From positions 1 to 64,000 of the forward strand of contig URQH01000001.1 in NCBI GenBank assembly GCA_900549955.1: a stretch of 64,000 bases of DNA. The letters are read 5' to 3'. Below are positions 46,766-55,652 of the stretch, in pieces (position 1 is the stretch's first letter; every line of letters starts with the position of its first letter). Both the position numbers and the translations under genes were made by a program. The notes under the pieces were generated by a model. The model was not told where the DNA came from. It did not search any database and saw only the letters and a list, made by a program, of their open reading frames with translations. Source of the stretch: an uncultured Eubacteriales bacterium (GTDB lineage Bacteria; Bacillota; Clostridia; Christensenellales; CAG-138).

Positions 46766-47045
46766 GCTTAGCCGCCTCCCCATCCGTGCAGAGCCGCGCC
46801 TCGCGCCCCCCGTCAAAGACGAGATAGCGCCGCCACACCGCGTCCGGCAGCCCGCCAAAGCGCAGCACCGCCGGCGCCGCTTCGCCGTCCGGCACGGCAA
46901 GGCGCAGCGACATGCCGCAGCTCTCCGACACGCAGCGGAGCGTGGGCATCACGCGGACGGGCATCCGCCCCGCAAGCAGCTGCTCGGCCTGGACCGCATA
47001 GTGGTAGGAATCGAACGCGATCATGCAGTAATCCGGCTCATCCAA
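46746..47045 (-). CDS. DUF3343 protein, putative Se/S carrier
   Basis: 99 residues. YCMIAFDSYHYAVQAEQLL and VMPTLRCVSESCGMSLRL fit DUF3343, a small family found next to YedF and selenium-metabolism genes and thought to carry selenium or sulfur on conserved Cys (here in CVSESCG). Start TTG 47045 overlaps yedF by 8 bp; ATG 47024 would lose conserved residues. The C-terminal half is longer than usual. Confidence 0.82.
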   Translation of the reverse strand: MDEPDYCMIAFDSYHYAVQAEQLLAGRMPVRVMPTLRCVSESCGMSLRLAVPDGEAAPAVLRFGGLPDAVWRRYLVFDGGREARLCTDGEAAKHGLVHG

Positions 47046-47646
47046 AGGAAATCACCCGGCCGGCATCCAGCAGCCGTTTCTGGATCTCATACATGTTGCT
47101 GACCGTGCCGATGCGCAGCCGGTCCGCCATGTCGAACGCGCTCAGGCACGTGCCGCACACGAGGATCTCCGCCCCGCGCGCCTCCAGCGTGCGCAGCGCT
47201 TCGATCACCTGCTCGTTCTCGACCGGCAGCAGCACGCCGCCGTTCATGAACAGGATGCTCTTGGGCACCGTGTCGCCCTCGGCCAGCGTGAGGAAAAACA
47301 TGCGCATCAGGTTGCGGCCAAGCGTCAGGTCGCCCTCGCCAATGTGATCCTTGCCGATGAACAGCGCCAGCCCTGCGCCGGGTGCAGCTGCCGGCACGGG
47401 CGTCTCCAGCAGCGTGCAGCCGCAGTCCGCGCCTGTGCCGGCACCCGTAATCGTGACGGCAAATCCGCCCTCGGCCGGTTCGGACTGCGCATCGCGTCCC
47501 GTGGATGCCGCCAACCGCCGCAGGTTTTCAACCGCCACGGCGTTGTCCACGCGCACCAGCACCTCATTTTCGCCCGCATCGAGCGCCTTCTTGGCGAGCA
47601 CGACGGGCATCGGGCACGCCTTGCCCCTTGCATCGATCTCAAACAT
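47038..47646 (-). CDS. yedF: YedF, TusA-like/DsrE-like selenium metabolism protein
   Basis: 202 residues. The N-terminal TusA-like domain has the CPMP motif in DARGKACPMPVVLAKKAL; the C-terminal half is DsrE-like (LGRNLMRMFFLTLAEGDTVPKSILFMNGGV, EILVCGTCLSAF). In the family this pair is linked with selenium use. GGAGG precedes ATG 47646 by a good distance, 5 nt after the cysK stop. Confidence 0.92.
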   Translation of the reverse strand: MFEIDARGKACPMPVVLAKKALDAGENEVLVRVDNAVAVENLRRLAASTGRDAQSEPAEGGFAVTITGAGTGADCGCTLLETPVPAAAPGAGLALFIGKDHIGEGDLTLGRNLMRMFFLTLAEGDTVPKSILFMNGGVLLPVENEQVIEALRTLEARGAEILVCGTCLSAFDMADRLRIGTVSNMYEIQKRLLDAGRVISFG

Positions 47647-47651
47647 CCGCT

Positions 47652-48584
47652 TCACTCCTCCTCAAATAATCCCGTAGACAGGTATCTCTCGCCCGTGTCC
47701 GGCAGCAGCACGACGATGCGCTTGCCCGCCATGTCCGGCCGCGCCGCAAGCCGCGCCGCCGCTGCCGCCGCCGCGCCGGATGAGATGCCCACGAGCAGCC
47801 CCTCCAGCCGCGCCAGCGCGCGCGCCGTTTCAAACGCCTCCTCGTCCGTCACGGTCAAAATCTCATCCACGACCGCGCGGTCAAACGTCTCGGGCACGAA
47901 ATTGGCGCCGATCCCCTGGATGCCGTGCGCGCCCGCTCGCCCCTCCGACAGCAGGGGGGAAGCCGCGGGCTCTACCGCCACGACGCGCACCGCAGGGTTC
48001 TGCGCCTTCAGATAACGGCCCGCGCCGGACACGGTGCCTCCCGTGCCGACGCAGGCGACAAACACATCTACCGTCCCGTCGGTATCCAGCCAGATCTCGG
48101 GGCCGGTCGTCCGCTCGTGTGCCGCCGGGTTGGCCGGGTTCTCAAACTGGCCGGCGATCAGGCTGCCCGGCAGGGCGGCGTGCAGCGCCTCCGCGCGCGC
48201 CACCGCCCCCGCCATGCCGTCCGCAGCCGGCGTGAGCACGATTTCCGCGCCAAACGCCTGTAACAGCCGTCTGCGCTCCAGGCTCATGGACTCCGGCATG
48301 GTCAGAATCACCCGGTACCCGCGCACGGCGGCCAGCAGCGCCAGCCCCACGCCGGTATTGCCGCTCGTCGGCTCAATGATGACGGCGCCCGCGCCGAGCA
48401 GGCCGCGCGCCTCCGCATCGTCCAGCATGGCCTGCGCCACGCGATCCTTGGCGCTGCCGCCCGGATTGAACGCCTCCACCTTGGCAATGAGCGGCGTCTG
48501 CAAGGAGCATGCAGCGCTGAAGCGCGAAAGCGATACGAGCGGCGTCCGTCCAATCAGCGCCGTGACATCCCGTGCAATGTTCAT
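47652..48584 (-). CDS. cysK: Cysteine synthase A
   Basis: 310 residues, family length. It makes cysteine from O-acetylserine and sulfide with PLP. The PLP lysine is in NPGGSAKDRVAQAML, substrate loop EPTSGNTGVGLAL, and phosphate-binding VACVGTGGTVSGAGRYLK; GIQGIGANFVP is also kept. It starts a six-gene run down to 44852, with its own promoter and a hairpin in the leader. Confidence 0.96.
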   Translation of the reverse strand: MNIARDVTALIGRTPLVSLSRFSAACSLQTPLIAKVEAFNPGGSAKDRVAQAMLDDAEARGLLGAGAVIIEPTSGNTGVGLALLAAVRGYRVILTMPESMSLERRRLLQAFGAEIVLTPAADGMAGAVARAEALHAALPGSLIAGQFENPANPAAHERTTGPEIWLDTDGTVDVFVACVGTGGTVSGAGRYLKAQNPAVRVVAVEPAASPLLSEGRAGAHGIQGIGANFVPETFDRAVVDEILTVTDEEAFETARALARLEGLLVGISSGAAAAAAARLAARPDMAGKRIVVLLPDTGERYLSTGLFEEE

Positions 48585-48603
48585 ACTGGCAGTTCCTCCA
48601 CAG

Positions 48604-48661
48604 CGGACCGTTGTTTCGGTCCGTATAGAACGATTATACCGCCATGACGCCGGTTCTGCAA
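48604..48661 (-). promoter_or_regulatory. cysK promoter and leader hairpin
   Basis: Minus strand -35 TTGCAG (48661-48656), 17-nt spacer, -10 TATAAT (48638-48633). The leader then folds CGGACCG-AAACAA-CGGTCCG (48623-48604) a few nt before the ribosome site GGAGG. The hairpin could tune translation or mRNA stability. Confidence 0.6.
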
Positions 48662-48663
48662 GC

Positions 48664-49761
48664 CTACCGCAGCATGGAGCCGCCGTTGAGGATCAGAGAC
48701 GAATACAGGAACAGCACGTCCTGATCGGAAAAGGTGATAAACCGCTCCAACTGGCTGCTGGCAATGTAGCGCAGATCCACGAGCGTCACCTTGCGATAGC
48801 CGGACAGGAGCAGCGGCGCCAGGCTGCTGCCAAAGGAATCCCGGAAAATGACCAGCTCGCGATCCGTCTGTGCCATCGGGTTTTCCACGGTCAGCAGCGC
48901 CGCCGCACCGGAGAGAAATATGTCGTAAGCGTCCATGCCGTCATATTCTTCCGGTGTATAGACGTGTGTCGTGCCGTCATGCTCGACCGAGGTCACCGTA
49001 CACACATCCGTCACCGTACTCACCAGATACAGCAGCTCGTCCGGCGCCACCGGCAGGGCGGACTGGCCATAGTACGCGCCGTAAAACGTGCCAAACGACC
49101 GCTCAGAATACGCCTCCGCACCGTCGATCTGTACCCCGAGCGCCTCCGCAATCCGCTCCGCCACCGGGAACAGCCGCTCCTGGCGCCAGTGCGGGTCGGT
49201 GCGGTAGTAATCCTCCGCACTGAGGCAATCCGTCAGCACGATCTCCTCCGGCGTCACGAGCGTCTCCCGCATCAGCGCAAACAGGCGATCGTAATCCAGC
49301 GCCGGGTAGCCATTCTGCGCAGCCACATAGTAGTTTTTGTCGGGGATCACGGCGTAAAACGCGCGGTTGTCCTCCGTCAACAGCTCCGCGCAGAGCCGTT
49401 CCATGAGCTGCGCCGCATAGGCCACCTGCTGTTCCTGCAGCGGATATTCCAGCTTATATACCCCGCCGTCGTGCAGGAAAATGCCGTTGTTGTCCAGCGC
49501 GCGCATCACGCCAAAGGTATACAGCGCCTTCCCCGTGCGGAACCCGTCCCGCAGCGGGAACTGGTCGAGCAGGTATTCCTCCGCATCCTCAAAAAACGTC
49601 CCGTCGAGCAGGCTCTCGCCCGACAGGGCCGGCGCCTGCGCCAGCTTGCGCCGCTCGGTGTAGGACACCGCCGCATCCGGCAGCAGCACATGCAAAAGCA
49701 ACAGGCCGAACAGGATGGCCAAAAAGCCGCAAACCAAAAACCACTGACGAAACCGTGCCAT
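48664..49761 (-). CDS. DHHW (AlgJ/AlgX-like) acetylation-associated protein
   Basis: 365 residues. One N-terminal transmembrane anchor (about 5-28), then an SGNH-like extracytoplasmic domain with RRKLAQAPALS, FPLRDGF and the TDPHW motif (YRTDPHWRQE), and FRDSFGSSLAPLL carrying the Ser of the hydrolase-like fold. With the MBOAT protein it forms the known pair that O-acetylates exported polysaccharide or wall polymer. ATG 49761 has GAGGAGG 8 nt upstream; the ribosome site overlaps the MBOAT stop. Confidence 0.9.
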   Translation of the reverse strand: MARFRQWFLVCGFLAILFGLLLLHVLLPDAAVSYTERRKLAQAPALSGESLLDGTFFEDAEEYLLDQFPLRDGFRTGKALYTFGVMRALDNNGIFLHDGGVYKLEYPLQEQQVAYAAQLMERLCAELLTEDNRAFYAVIPDKNYYVAAQNGYPALDYDRLFALMRETLVTPEEIVLTDCLSAEDYYRTDPHWRQERLFPVAERIAEALGVQIDGAEAYSERSFGTFYGAYYGQSALPVAPDELLYLVSTVTDVCTVTSVEHDGTTHVYTPEEYDGMDAYDIFLSGAAALLTVENPMAQTDRELVIFRDSFGSSLAPLLLSGYRKVTLVDLRYIASSQLERFITFSDQDVLFLYSSLILNGGSMLR

Positions 49762-49774
49762 CTTGCTCACCTCC

Positions 49775-51178
49775 TCAAAACCGGAAATACAGGAACGGGT
49801 TAAACGAACCGTCCACCAAATACGCCGTCACCAGCAACAGCAGTAACAGCAACAGCACGGGGCCTGCCACCTGCATCACGCGGCCGCCCGTCCGCGTGTC
49901 CGCAAAGCGGCGAACCAGGCGCGCCGGCCACGGCGTGGCGCCGATGGCAGCCACCACGAGCAGTACCGCGCGGCTTCGCAGCGCATATACCGTTTCCGGC
50001 GAGCTGAGCGGCAGCCCCAGGCCGCCAAAAAGGCCCGCCACGTCCTGCGCTGCGCCGGACAGCCCGTCCGCATTGAACAGCACAAAGCTCAGCAGCACCG
50101 CAAAGAGGACGTAGACGTGCCCCAGCAGGCGCGGCATGCCCTGCCCGCCCTTGGGGAACACGAATTTTTCCACGAGCAGCAGCACGCCGAAAAAGAGTCC
50201 CCACAGCATGAAGTTCCACGCCGCACCGTGCCAGATGCCGGTCAACAGCCAAACGACGAGGATGTTGCGCACCCACTTCCAGCGCTTGACACGGTTGCCG
50301 CCCAGCGGGATGTACACATAATCCCGGAACCAGGTGGACAGGCTGATGTGCCAGCGCCGCCAGAACTCCGTAATGGTGCGGGCGATATACGGATAGTTGA
50401 AATTTTCCAGGAAGCGAAAGCCGAACATCGCCCCGAGGCCGATGGCCATGTCGCTGTAGCCGGAAAAGTCAAAATAAATCTGGAGCGTATAGCTCACCGC
50501 ATACAGCCAGTAATACAGCACCGACGGTTCCACGGAAGAGCGGAAGGAAGCGCACATCTCGCCCAGCAGGTTGGCAATCAGCACCTTTTTCCCGAGGCCT
50601 ACGATAAAGCGCTGCACGCCGTCGGCAAACTGCCCGAGCGTGAGCGTGCGGTGGTGCAGCTCCTCCGCCACTGTCTGATAGCGCACGATCGGGCCGGCAA
50701 TGAGCTGCGGAAACAGGCTCACATACGCGCCCAGCATCACGATGTTCCGCTCCGCCGGCACCTCGCCCCGGTAGACGTCGATCACGTAGCTCATCGTCTG
50801 GAACGTGAAAAAGCTGATGCCGATGGGCAGCGGGATCTTGAGCAGTGGGATATCCGTACCCAGCAGGCCGTTGACCGCGCCAATCAGAAAATCGGCATAC
50901 TTGAAAAAGCCCAGCAGCAGCAGGTTGCATACGATCGATGAGACAAGCGCAATCTTCGCACCGCGTCGGCCGCGGAACTTTTCCACGAGCAGGGCGTAGA
51001 TATAGTTCAAAATGGAGGACAGCAGGAGCAGGCTGATGTAGACCGGCTCCCCCGCCGCGTAAAACAGCAGGCTGAACACCAGCAGCACCGCGTTCTTCCA
51101 GCGGCGCGGCACCAGCGTGTAGCACAACAGTACCGCCGGCAAAAACACATATAGGAAGCTGATACTGGAAAACAACAT
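49775..51178 (-). CDS. MBOAT-family O-acyltransferase (AlgI/DltB-like)
   Basis: 467 residues with about eleven membrane segments. Starts LFSSISFLYVFLPAVLLCY, has SYVIDVYRGEVPAERN, the conserved FWRRWHISLSTWFRDYVYIPLGG and catalytic His in LTGIWHGAAWNFMLWG. It carries acyl groups across the membrane to the partner DHHW protein. A strong terminator separates it from the DUF4358 gene upstream, so much of its expression may come from read-through or an unseen promoter. Confidence 0.95.
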   Translation of the reverse strand: MLFSSISFLYVFLPAVLLCYTLVPRRWKNAVLLVFSLLFYAAGEPVYISLLLLSSILNYIYALLVEKFRGRRGAKIALVSSIVCNLLLLGFFKYADFLIGAVNGLLGTDIPLLKIPLPIGISFFTFQTMSYVIDVYRGEVPAERNIVMLGAYVSLFPQLIAGPIVRYQTVAEELHHRTLTLGQFADGVQRFIVGLGKKVLIANLLGEMCASFRSSVEPSVLYYWLYAVSYTLQIYFDFSGYSDMAIGLGAMFGFRFLENFNYPYIARTITEFWRRWHISLSTWFRDYVYIPLGGNRVKRWKWVRNILVVWLLTGIWHGAAWNFMLWGLFFGVLLLVEKFVFPKGGQGMPRLLGHVYVLFAVLLSFVLFNADGLSGAAQDVAGLFGGLGLPLSSPETVYALRSRAVLLVVAAIGATPWPARLVRRFADTRTGGRVMQVAGPVLLLLLLLLVTAYLVDGSFNPFLYFRF

Positions 51179-51230
51179 GTTGGCCCCGTTCCTTTCTCTC
51201 CCGGCTCAAATGGACAGCAAAACCAGAACA

Positions 51231-51272
51231 CCGAAAAAATTCCCGCGTGAAACCATGCGGGAATTTTTTCGG
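51231..51272. terminator. Strong hairpin terminator
   Basis: A perfect 16-bp stem CCGAAAAAATTCCCGC / GCGGGAATTTTTTCGG with a 10-nt loop, directly after the DUF4358 gene stop on the minus strand. It includes a six-T run in the stem. Confidence 0.85.
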
Positions 51273-51284
51273 CTCAGTCCAAAC

Positions 51285-51794
51285 TTATGCGTACGCCTCG
51301 AAATTGGCCGCAACCTGGTCGGCAGTCGCGGCGTCGCTCATGACGAGCAGCACGACGTTACCCCGCGTCTTGACGATGGTCTTTTCCGCCTCGACGCAGA
51401 CCCACTTGCGCGGATTGGCGTTTTCCTCAATCTGCTTGGCGACGGTCTCCACGTCCGTACCCTCCGGTACGCGCAGCAGCGCGATGGAGTGCGGCACGGC
51501 GCTGATCAGCGCCTCGGAAGAATACGCTTCGGCGCCCTCGATCGGATCCATGTTGAAGAACCAGGCAAACCGCTCGTCCTCAATTTCGCCCTCGGCCGTA
51601 GCCAGCTCGCTATTCACGTCCTTGATGATGGCCGCCATGATGTCGGCCAGCGCATCGGTCGACATCGGATCCGGCTCGGCGGTCGGTTCCGCCGTCGGCG
51701 CTTCGGTCGGTTGCTGCTCGGCAGGCTGGCCGGCGCAGGCCAGAGAACCAAAGAGCAGTACCGCCGACAGAACGAAGATCAAAAGTTTTTTCAT
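51285..51794 (-). CDS. DUF4358 lipoprotein
   Basis: 169 residues. Signal peptide with lipobox LACA-type (GSLACAGQ), a Pro/Glu/Thr linker with two TEAPTAEP-like repeats, then the DUF4358 domain: PHSIALLRVPEGTDVETVAKQIEENANPRKWVCVEAEK. These lipoproteins are regularly found beside MBOAT and DHHW genes in clostridia; the role is unknown. It is followed by a strong terminator. Confidence 0.85.
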   Translation of the reverse strand: MKKLLIFVLSAVLLFGSLACAGQPAEQQPTEAPTAEPTAEPDPMSTDALADIMAAIIKDVNSELATAEGEIEDERFAWFFNMDPIEGAEAYSSEALISAVPHSIALLRVPEGTDVETVAKQIEENANPRKWVCVEAEKTIVKTRGNVVLLVMSDAATADQVAANFEAYA

Positions 51795-51855
51795 GAGTGT
51801 AACCTCCAGTTTTTGTTCATTCTGCCCATAACACTCTCATATCAACCGTTTGGTT

Positions 51856-52434
51856 TCAAAGTTTGCATAAAATTTTTTCGCGTGGGAGTTCCATCGCCGC
51901 GCCGTTGAGCAGCGTGTAATCCGTGGAGATGGCGGAAAACGGCGTCTCCTCCACCAGGCACAGCAGCGCCTTGAGAAGCGCGCTGTGCGTCAAAAACAAG
52001 ATGTCCCCCGTCTGCGCGGAAAGCGCCTGCCGCAGCGCAGGCAGCAGCCGATCGAGCGCGTCCTGGCAGGATTCCCCGCGCGGCGGGCGCTCGGTCCGCC
52101 GATTTTGGCAAAAGCGCGCGTAAGCCGCCGGGTTTTCCGCTTCCGCTTCCGCCCAGGTCTTGCCCTCCCAGTCGCCAAAGTCGATCTCGCGCAGGCCGGG
52201 CAGCACCGTGCAGGGACAGCCCAGCCGATCGGCCACGCACTGCGCCGTCTCCAGCGCGCGGCACAGCGGGCTGGTGTACACCCGCGACAGCGCCGGCGCA
52301 AGCGCCGCAACCGTCTCCGCCAGCGTCTCCGCCTGCGCGCGCCCCGCGGCGTTGAGCGGGATGTCGCGGCTGCCCTGGATCCGACGCGCCGCGTTCCAGT
52401 CCGTCTCTCCATGCCTTGCAAACCACACGCGCAA
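51856..52434 (-). CDS. Histidine phosphatase family protein
   Basis: 192 residues from TTG 52434, preceded by GGGGAGG at 8 nt. RVWFARHGETDWN carries the phospho-accepting His, then YTSPLCRALETAQ, and THSALLKALL with the second His. The group includes phosphoglycerate mutase-like and alpha-ribazole phosphatases; REIDFGDWEG fits CobC-like members, but no cobalamin genes are near. It is divergent from the M42 genes. Confidence 0.88.
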   Translation of the reverse strand: MRVWFARHGETDWNAARRIQGSRDIPLNAAGRAQAETLAETVAALAPALSRVYTSPLCRALETAQCVADRLGCPCTVLPGLREIDFGDWEGKTWAEAEAENPAAYARFCQNRRTERPPRGESCQDALDRLLPALRQALSAQTGDILFLTHSALLKALLCLVEETPFSAISTDYTLLNGAAMELPREKILCKL

Positions 52435-52576
52435 GCTCCATGCCTCCCCCGGCTGACACGCCAGTAAAATACCGGTTATCATTGTAGCATAATCGCCGCA
52501 GATATGCTACAATTTCCCTGTCGGTTTGCGCTTTGGCAGGCCGAACGACTTTTTTTGCAGGAGGACATGGACTTTC

Positions 52577-53620
52577 ATGGACTATATGGCTACCCTCGCA
52601 GCCCTGACTGCGGCGGCCGGCACCTCCGGGAACGAAGATAACGTCGCCGGCGTCGTCGAGGGGTTGTTCCGGCAATATACCGGCGACGTGTGGCGCGACC
52701 CGCTCGGCAACGTGTATGCGCGCGTCGGCAGCGGCCGCCCGGTCGTGCTGGTCTGCGCACACATGGACGAAATCGGCATGCGCGTGGCCGTCATTGAGGA
52801 AAACGGCATGCTGCGCATGGCGCGCGTCGGCGGCGTCGATCCGCGCGTGCTGCCCGGCTCCGAAGTCGTGGTACACGGCGTGCGCGACCTGCCCGGCGTC
52901 ATCGGCGCGGTCCCGCCACACCTGCTTGGCGCCGACCGCAACGCGGCCTATGCCATCGAAGACCTGCTGTGCGACGTCGGCTACCCGCCCGAATCCGTGC
53001 GCGAACTGGTCAATGTCGGCGATACGATCACCTTTGCGCCCTTGCCGCCGCTGGCGCTGCAAAACGGCGCCGTGGCCTGCAAGACGATGGACGACCGCGC
53101 GCTCGTATGCTGCATGTGCGACGCGCTTGAGATGCTGTCGCGGCGCGTGCTGCACTGTACGGCCGTCTTCTGCGCCACCGTGCAGGAGGAAGTGGGCTGC
53201 TATGGCGCCGCCGCTGCGGGGCATCACGTCGCCCCGGACATCGGCATCGCGATGGACGTGAGCCACGCCCCCACGCCTGACGCCCCCACCTACCGCACCA
53301 CGCCGCTCGACAAGGTCTGCATGACCCGCGGCGGCAACATCCACCCGGGCGTGTTCGCCATGCTGTCCCGGGCGGCCAAGGACGCCAACATCCCGTTTGC
53401 GCCCACGGTCGTCCTCGGCGGGACGGGCACGGACGCGCGCGCGCTGCAGCTGCAACAGGGCGGCATCCCCACAGGCCTGATCGAGCTGCCGCTCAAGTAC
53501 ATGCACACGAGTGTAGAAGTCGGCAGCCTGGACACGCTGCACAACTGCGCCAAAATATTGACCGAATGCTTTGCCGCAATCGGCGACGGATGGGAGGACG
53601 CGCTATGCTGGAACGACTGA
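52577..53620 (+). CDS. M42 family metallopeptidase, copy 1
   Basis: 347 residues. LAALTAAAGTSGNED, metal ligand HMD in VCAHMDEIGMRV, bridging Asp in KTMDDRAL, catalytic Glu pair in VQEEVGCYGA, and C-terminal KYMHTSVEVGSLDTL with the last His. A large-ring aminopeptidase with two metals, cutting glutamyl or other N-termini. AGGAGG lies 12 nt before ATG 52577. First of three consecutive paralogues; overlaps the second by 16 bp. Confidence 0.92.
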   Translation: MDYMATLAALTAAAGTSGNEDNVAGVVEGLFRQYTGDVWRDPLGNVYARVGSGRPVVLVCAHMDEIGMRVAVIEENGMLRMARVGGVDPRVLPGSEVVVHGVRDLPGVIGAVPPHLLGADRNAAYAIEDLLCDVGYPPESVRELVNVGDTITFAPLPPLALQNGAVACKTMDDRALVCCMCDALEMLSRRVLHCTAVFCATVQEEVGCYGAAAAGHHVAPDIGIAMDVSHAPTPDAPTYRTTPLDKVCMTRGGNIHPGVFAMLSRAAKDANIPFAPTVVLGGTGTDARALQLQQGGIPTGLIELPLKYMHTSVEVGSLDTLHNCAKILTECFAAIGDGWEDALCWND

Positions 53621-54624
53621 AGACCCTGAGCGAGCTGTACGGCGTGAGCGGCAACGAGACGCGCGTGCGCGCCTACCTGCGCAAGCAGGCGGAACCGTAC
53701 GCGGACGACATTACCGTCGACCCGATCGGAAACCTGTATGTCCACAAGTGCGGCGAAGGCCCGCGCGTGATGCTGGCCGCGCACATGGACGAAGTCGGCA
53801 TGATTGTGCGCGACATTACGGAGTCCGGCACGCTGCTCTATGACGCCGGCGGCATCGACCCGCGCGTGGTGGTCAGCAAGCGCGTGGCCATCGGCCCGAA
53901 CGACGTGCCCGGCGTGATCGGCGCCAAAGCCATCCACCTGCAGTCGCCCGAAGAGCGCAAACGCGTGCTCAAGCACACCGACCTGTATGTGGACATCGGC
54001 GCAAAGGACCGGGCCGACGCTGAAAAGCGCGTTGGCCGCGGCGACTATATCAGCTTTACGACAAAGTTCTCGCACTTTGGGGAAGGGCTCGTGCGCGGCA
54101 AGGCGCTCGACGACCGCGTGGGCTGTGCCATCCTGCTGGAACTGTTGCGCGGCAGCTACCAGTGCGACCTGTGGGCCGTGTTTACGGTACAGGAGGAGCT
54201 GGGCCTGCGCGGCGCCACGGTGACCGCCGCGCGCGTGCAGCCGGACGTGGCCCTCATCCTCGAGGGGACCACCGCCAACGACATGGCCGAAACGCCGTCG
54301 CACCGGTCCGTGACGACCGTGGGCGCGGGCGCCGCCATCAGCTTTATGGACGGCCGCACGATCGTGCCGGAAAAGATGGTCGCCACGCTGCGCGGCGCCG
54401 CCATGCGCGAAGGAATCCCCTGGCAGATGCGCAAGGGTACCGCCGGCGGCACCGACGCGGGCGCCATCCATCGTTCGCTCGCCGGCGTGGTCTGCGGCGG
54501 CATCTCCGTCCCCTGCCGGTACATCCACTCCCCCGTCAGCGTCGCATCCGTCGCCGACATCGAGGCGGCCTACCGTCTGGCCGCCACGTTCCTCCAACAG
54601 AATCTGTTTCACGAGGTGCTATGA
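53605..54624 (+). CDS. M42 family metallopeptidase, copy 2
   Basis: 339 residues. LSELYGVSGNETRVR, AAHMDEVGMIV, KALDDRVGCAILLELLR, VQEELGLRGATVTA, RYIHSPVSVASVADIEAA: all ligands present. Closest to copy 3 by motif wording. The start lies inside copy 1 with GGGAGG before it; the stop shares ATGA with copy 3. Confidence 0.93.
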   Translation: MLERLKTLSELYGVSGNETRVRAYLRKQAEPYADDITVDPIGNLYVHKCGEGPRVMLAAHMDEVGMIVRDITESGTLLYDAGGIDPRVVVSKRVAIGPNDVPGVIGAKAIHLQSPEERKRVLKHTDLYVDIGAKDRADAEKRVGRGDYISFTTKFSHFGEGLVRGKALDDRVGCAILLELLRGSYQCDLWAVFTVQEELGLRGATVTAARVQPDVALILEGTTANDMAETPSHRSVTTVGAGAAISFMDGRTIVPEKMVATLRGAAMREGIPWQMRKGTAGGTDAGAIHRSLAGVVCGGISVPCRYIHSPVSVASVADIEAAYRLAATFLQQNLFHEVL

Positions 54625-55646
54625 AAATGTTTAAACAAATGCTCAAGGATCTGCTGCTCAGCTACGGCCCCTCCGGCCGTGAGGACACCGTCGCTGCCTG
54701 CATTGAGCGCTATGCCGCTCCCCATGCCGACGCCATCCGGCGTGACGCGCTCGGCAACCTGATCGTGCACCGCAAGGGGCAAAGCGGCAGGCGCGTGATG
54801 CTTTCGGCCCACATGGACCAGATCGGCCTGGTCGTCGTGGACATCGACGAAACCGGATTTTTGCGCGTTGCGCCGGTCGGCGGGGTCGCACCCGCCACCG
54901 CGGCTGCCCGCGAAGTCGTGTTCGCAAACGGCGTGCGCGGCGTGACCGGCTGGGAGACCAAGACCAAGACCGCCGCCACCGCGACCATGCAGGAGCTGTT
55001 TGTGGACATCGGCGCGTCCGACCGGGAGAGCGCGCAGGCCAGCGTGAACGTGGGCGACATGTGCGTGTTCGCCGGGGAATTCATCGACATGGGCGAACGG
55101 GTCGCCTGCGCGGCCATGGACAACCGTATCGCCTGCGCGGTGCTCATCGAGGTGCTGCGGCGCATGCAGACAAACCACGAGGTCTACGCCGTATTCACCG
55201 TGCAGGAGGAAGTCGGCCTGCGCGGCGCGGCGCCCGCCGCCTATGCGATCGAACCGGACTTCAACCTGAACCTCGACACCACGATGACGGGCGACACGCC
55301 GGAATGCGCCAAGCTGAACATGGCCCTTGGAAAAGGCCCCTCGATCAAGGCCATGGATGCCTCCGTCATCGTCCCCGACGCCGTGCGCCGCTTCCTCGTT
55401 GACGTTGCAAAGCAAAACGGTATCCCGTATCAGCACGAGGTGCTGCGCGCCGGCGGCACGGATACCGGCGCGATCCAGCGCGTGCGCGACGGCGTGCTTG
55501 CCGGCTGCATTTCCATCCCCACCCGGTATATCCACACGCCGGTGGAAACCATTGCGCTTTCGGACGCGGAGAACGCCGTGCGGCTGATCTGCGCCGCGCT
55601 TGCGGAAGACGCGCTGCCCGTCGCTCCCGGCACGCGCAGTCACTGA
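54621..55646 (+). CDS. M42 family metallopeptidase, copy 3
   Basis: 341 residues. LLLSYGPSGREDTVA, SAHMDQIGLVV, AAMDNRIACAVLIEVL (Asp-Asn where the other two have Asp-Asp), VQEEVGLRGAAPA, and RYIHTPVETIALSDAENA. Metal ligands seem complete. The three genes are probably translated from one message and may form mixed complexes, since M42 enzymes assemble as dodecamers. Confidence 0.93.
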   Translation: MKMFKQMLKDLLLSYGPSGREDTVAACIERYAAPHADAIRRDALGNLIVHRKGQSGRRVMLSAHMDQIGLVVVDIDETGFLRVAPVGGVAPATAAAREVVFANGVRGVTGWETKTKTAATATMQELFVDIGASDRESAQASVNVGDMCVFAGEFIDMGERVACAAMDNRIACAVLIEVLRRMQTNHEVYAVFTVQEEVGLRGAAPAAYAIEPDFNLNLDTTMTGDTPECAKLNMALGKGPSIKAMDASVIVPDAVRRFLVDVAKQNGIPYQHEVLRAGGTDTGAIQRVRDGVLAGCISIPTRYIHTPVETIALSDAENAVRLICAALAEDALPVAPGTRSH

Positions 55647-55652
55647 ACGCCC

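Noticed and set aside
44852..48584. Thiazole-modified peptide cluster around the SagB-like gene
   Set aside because: No YcaO cyclodehydratase, precursor peptide or transporter is present; the context is cysteine and DNA-repair genes.
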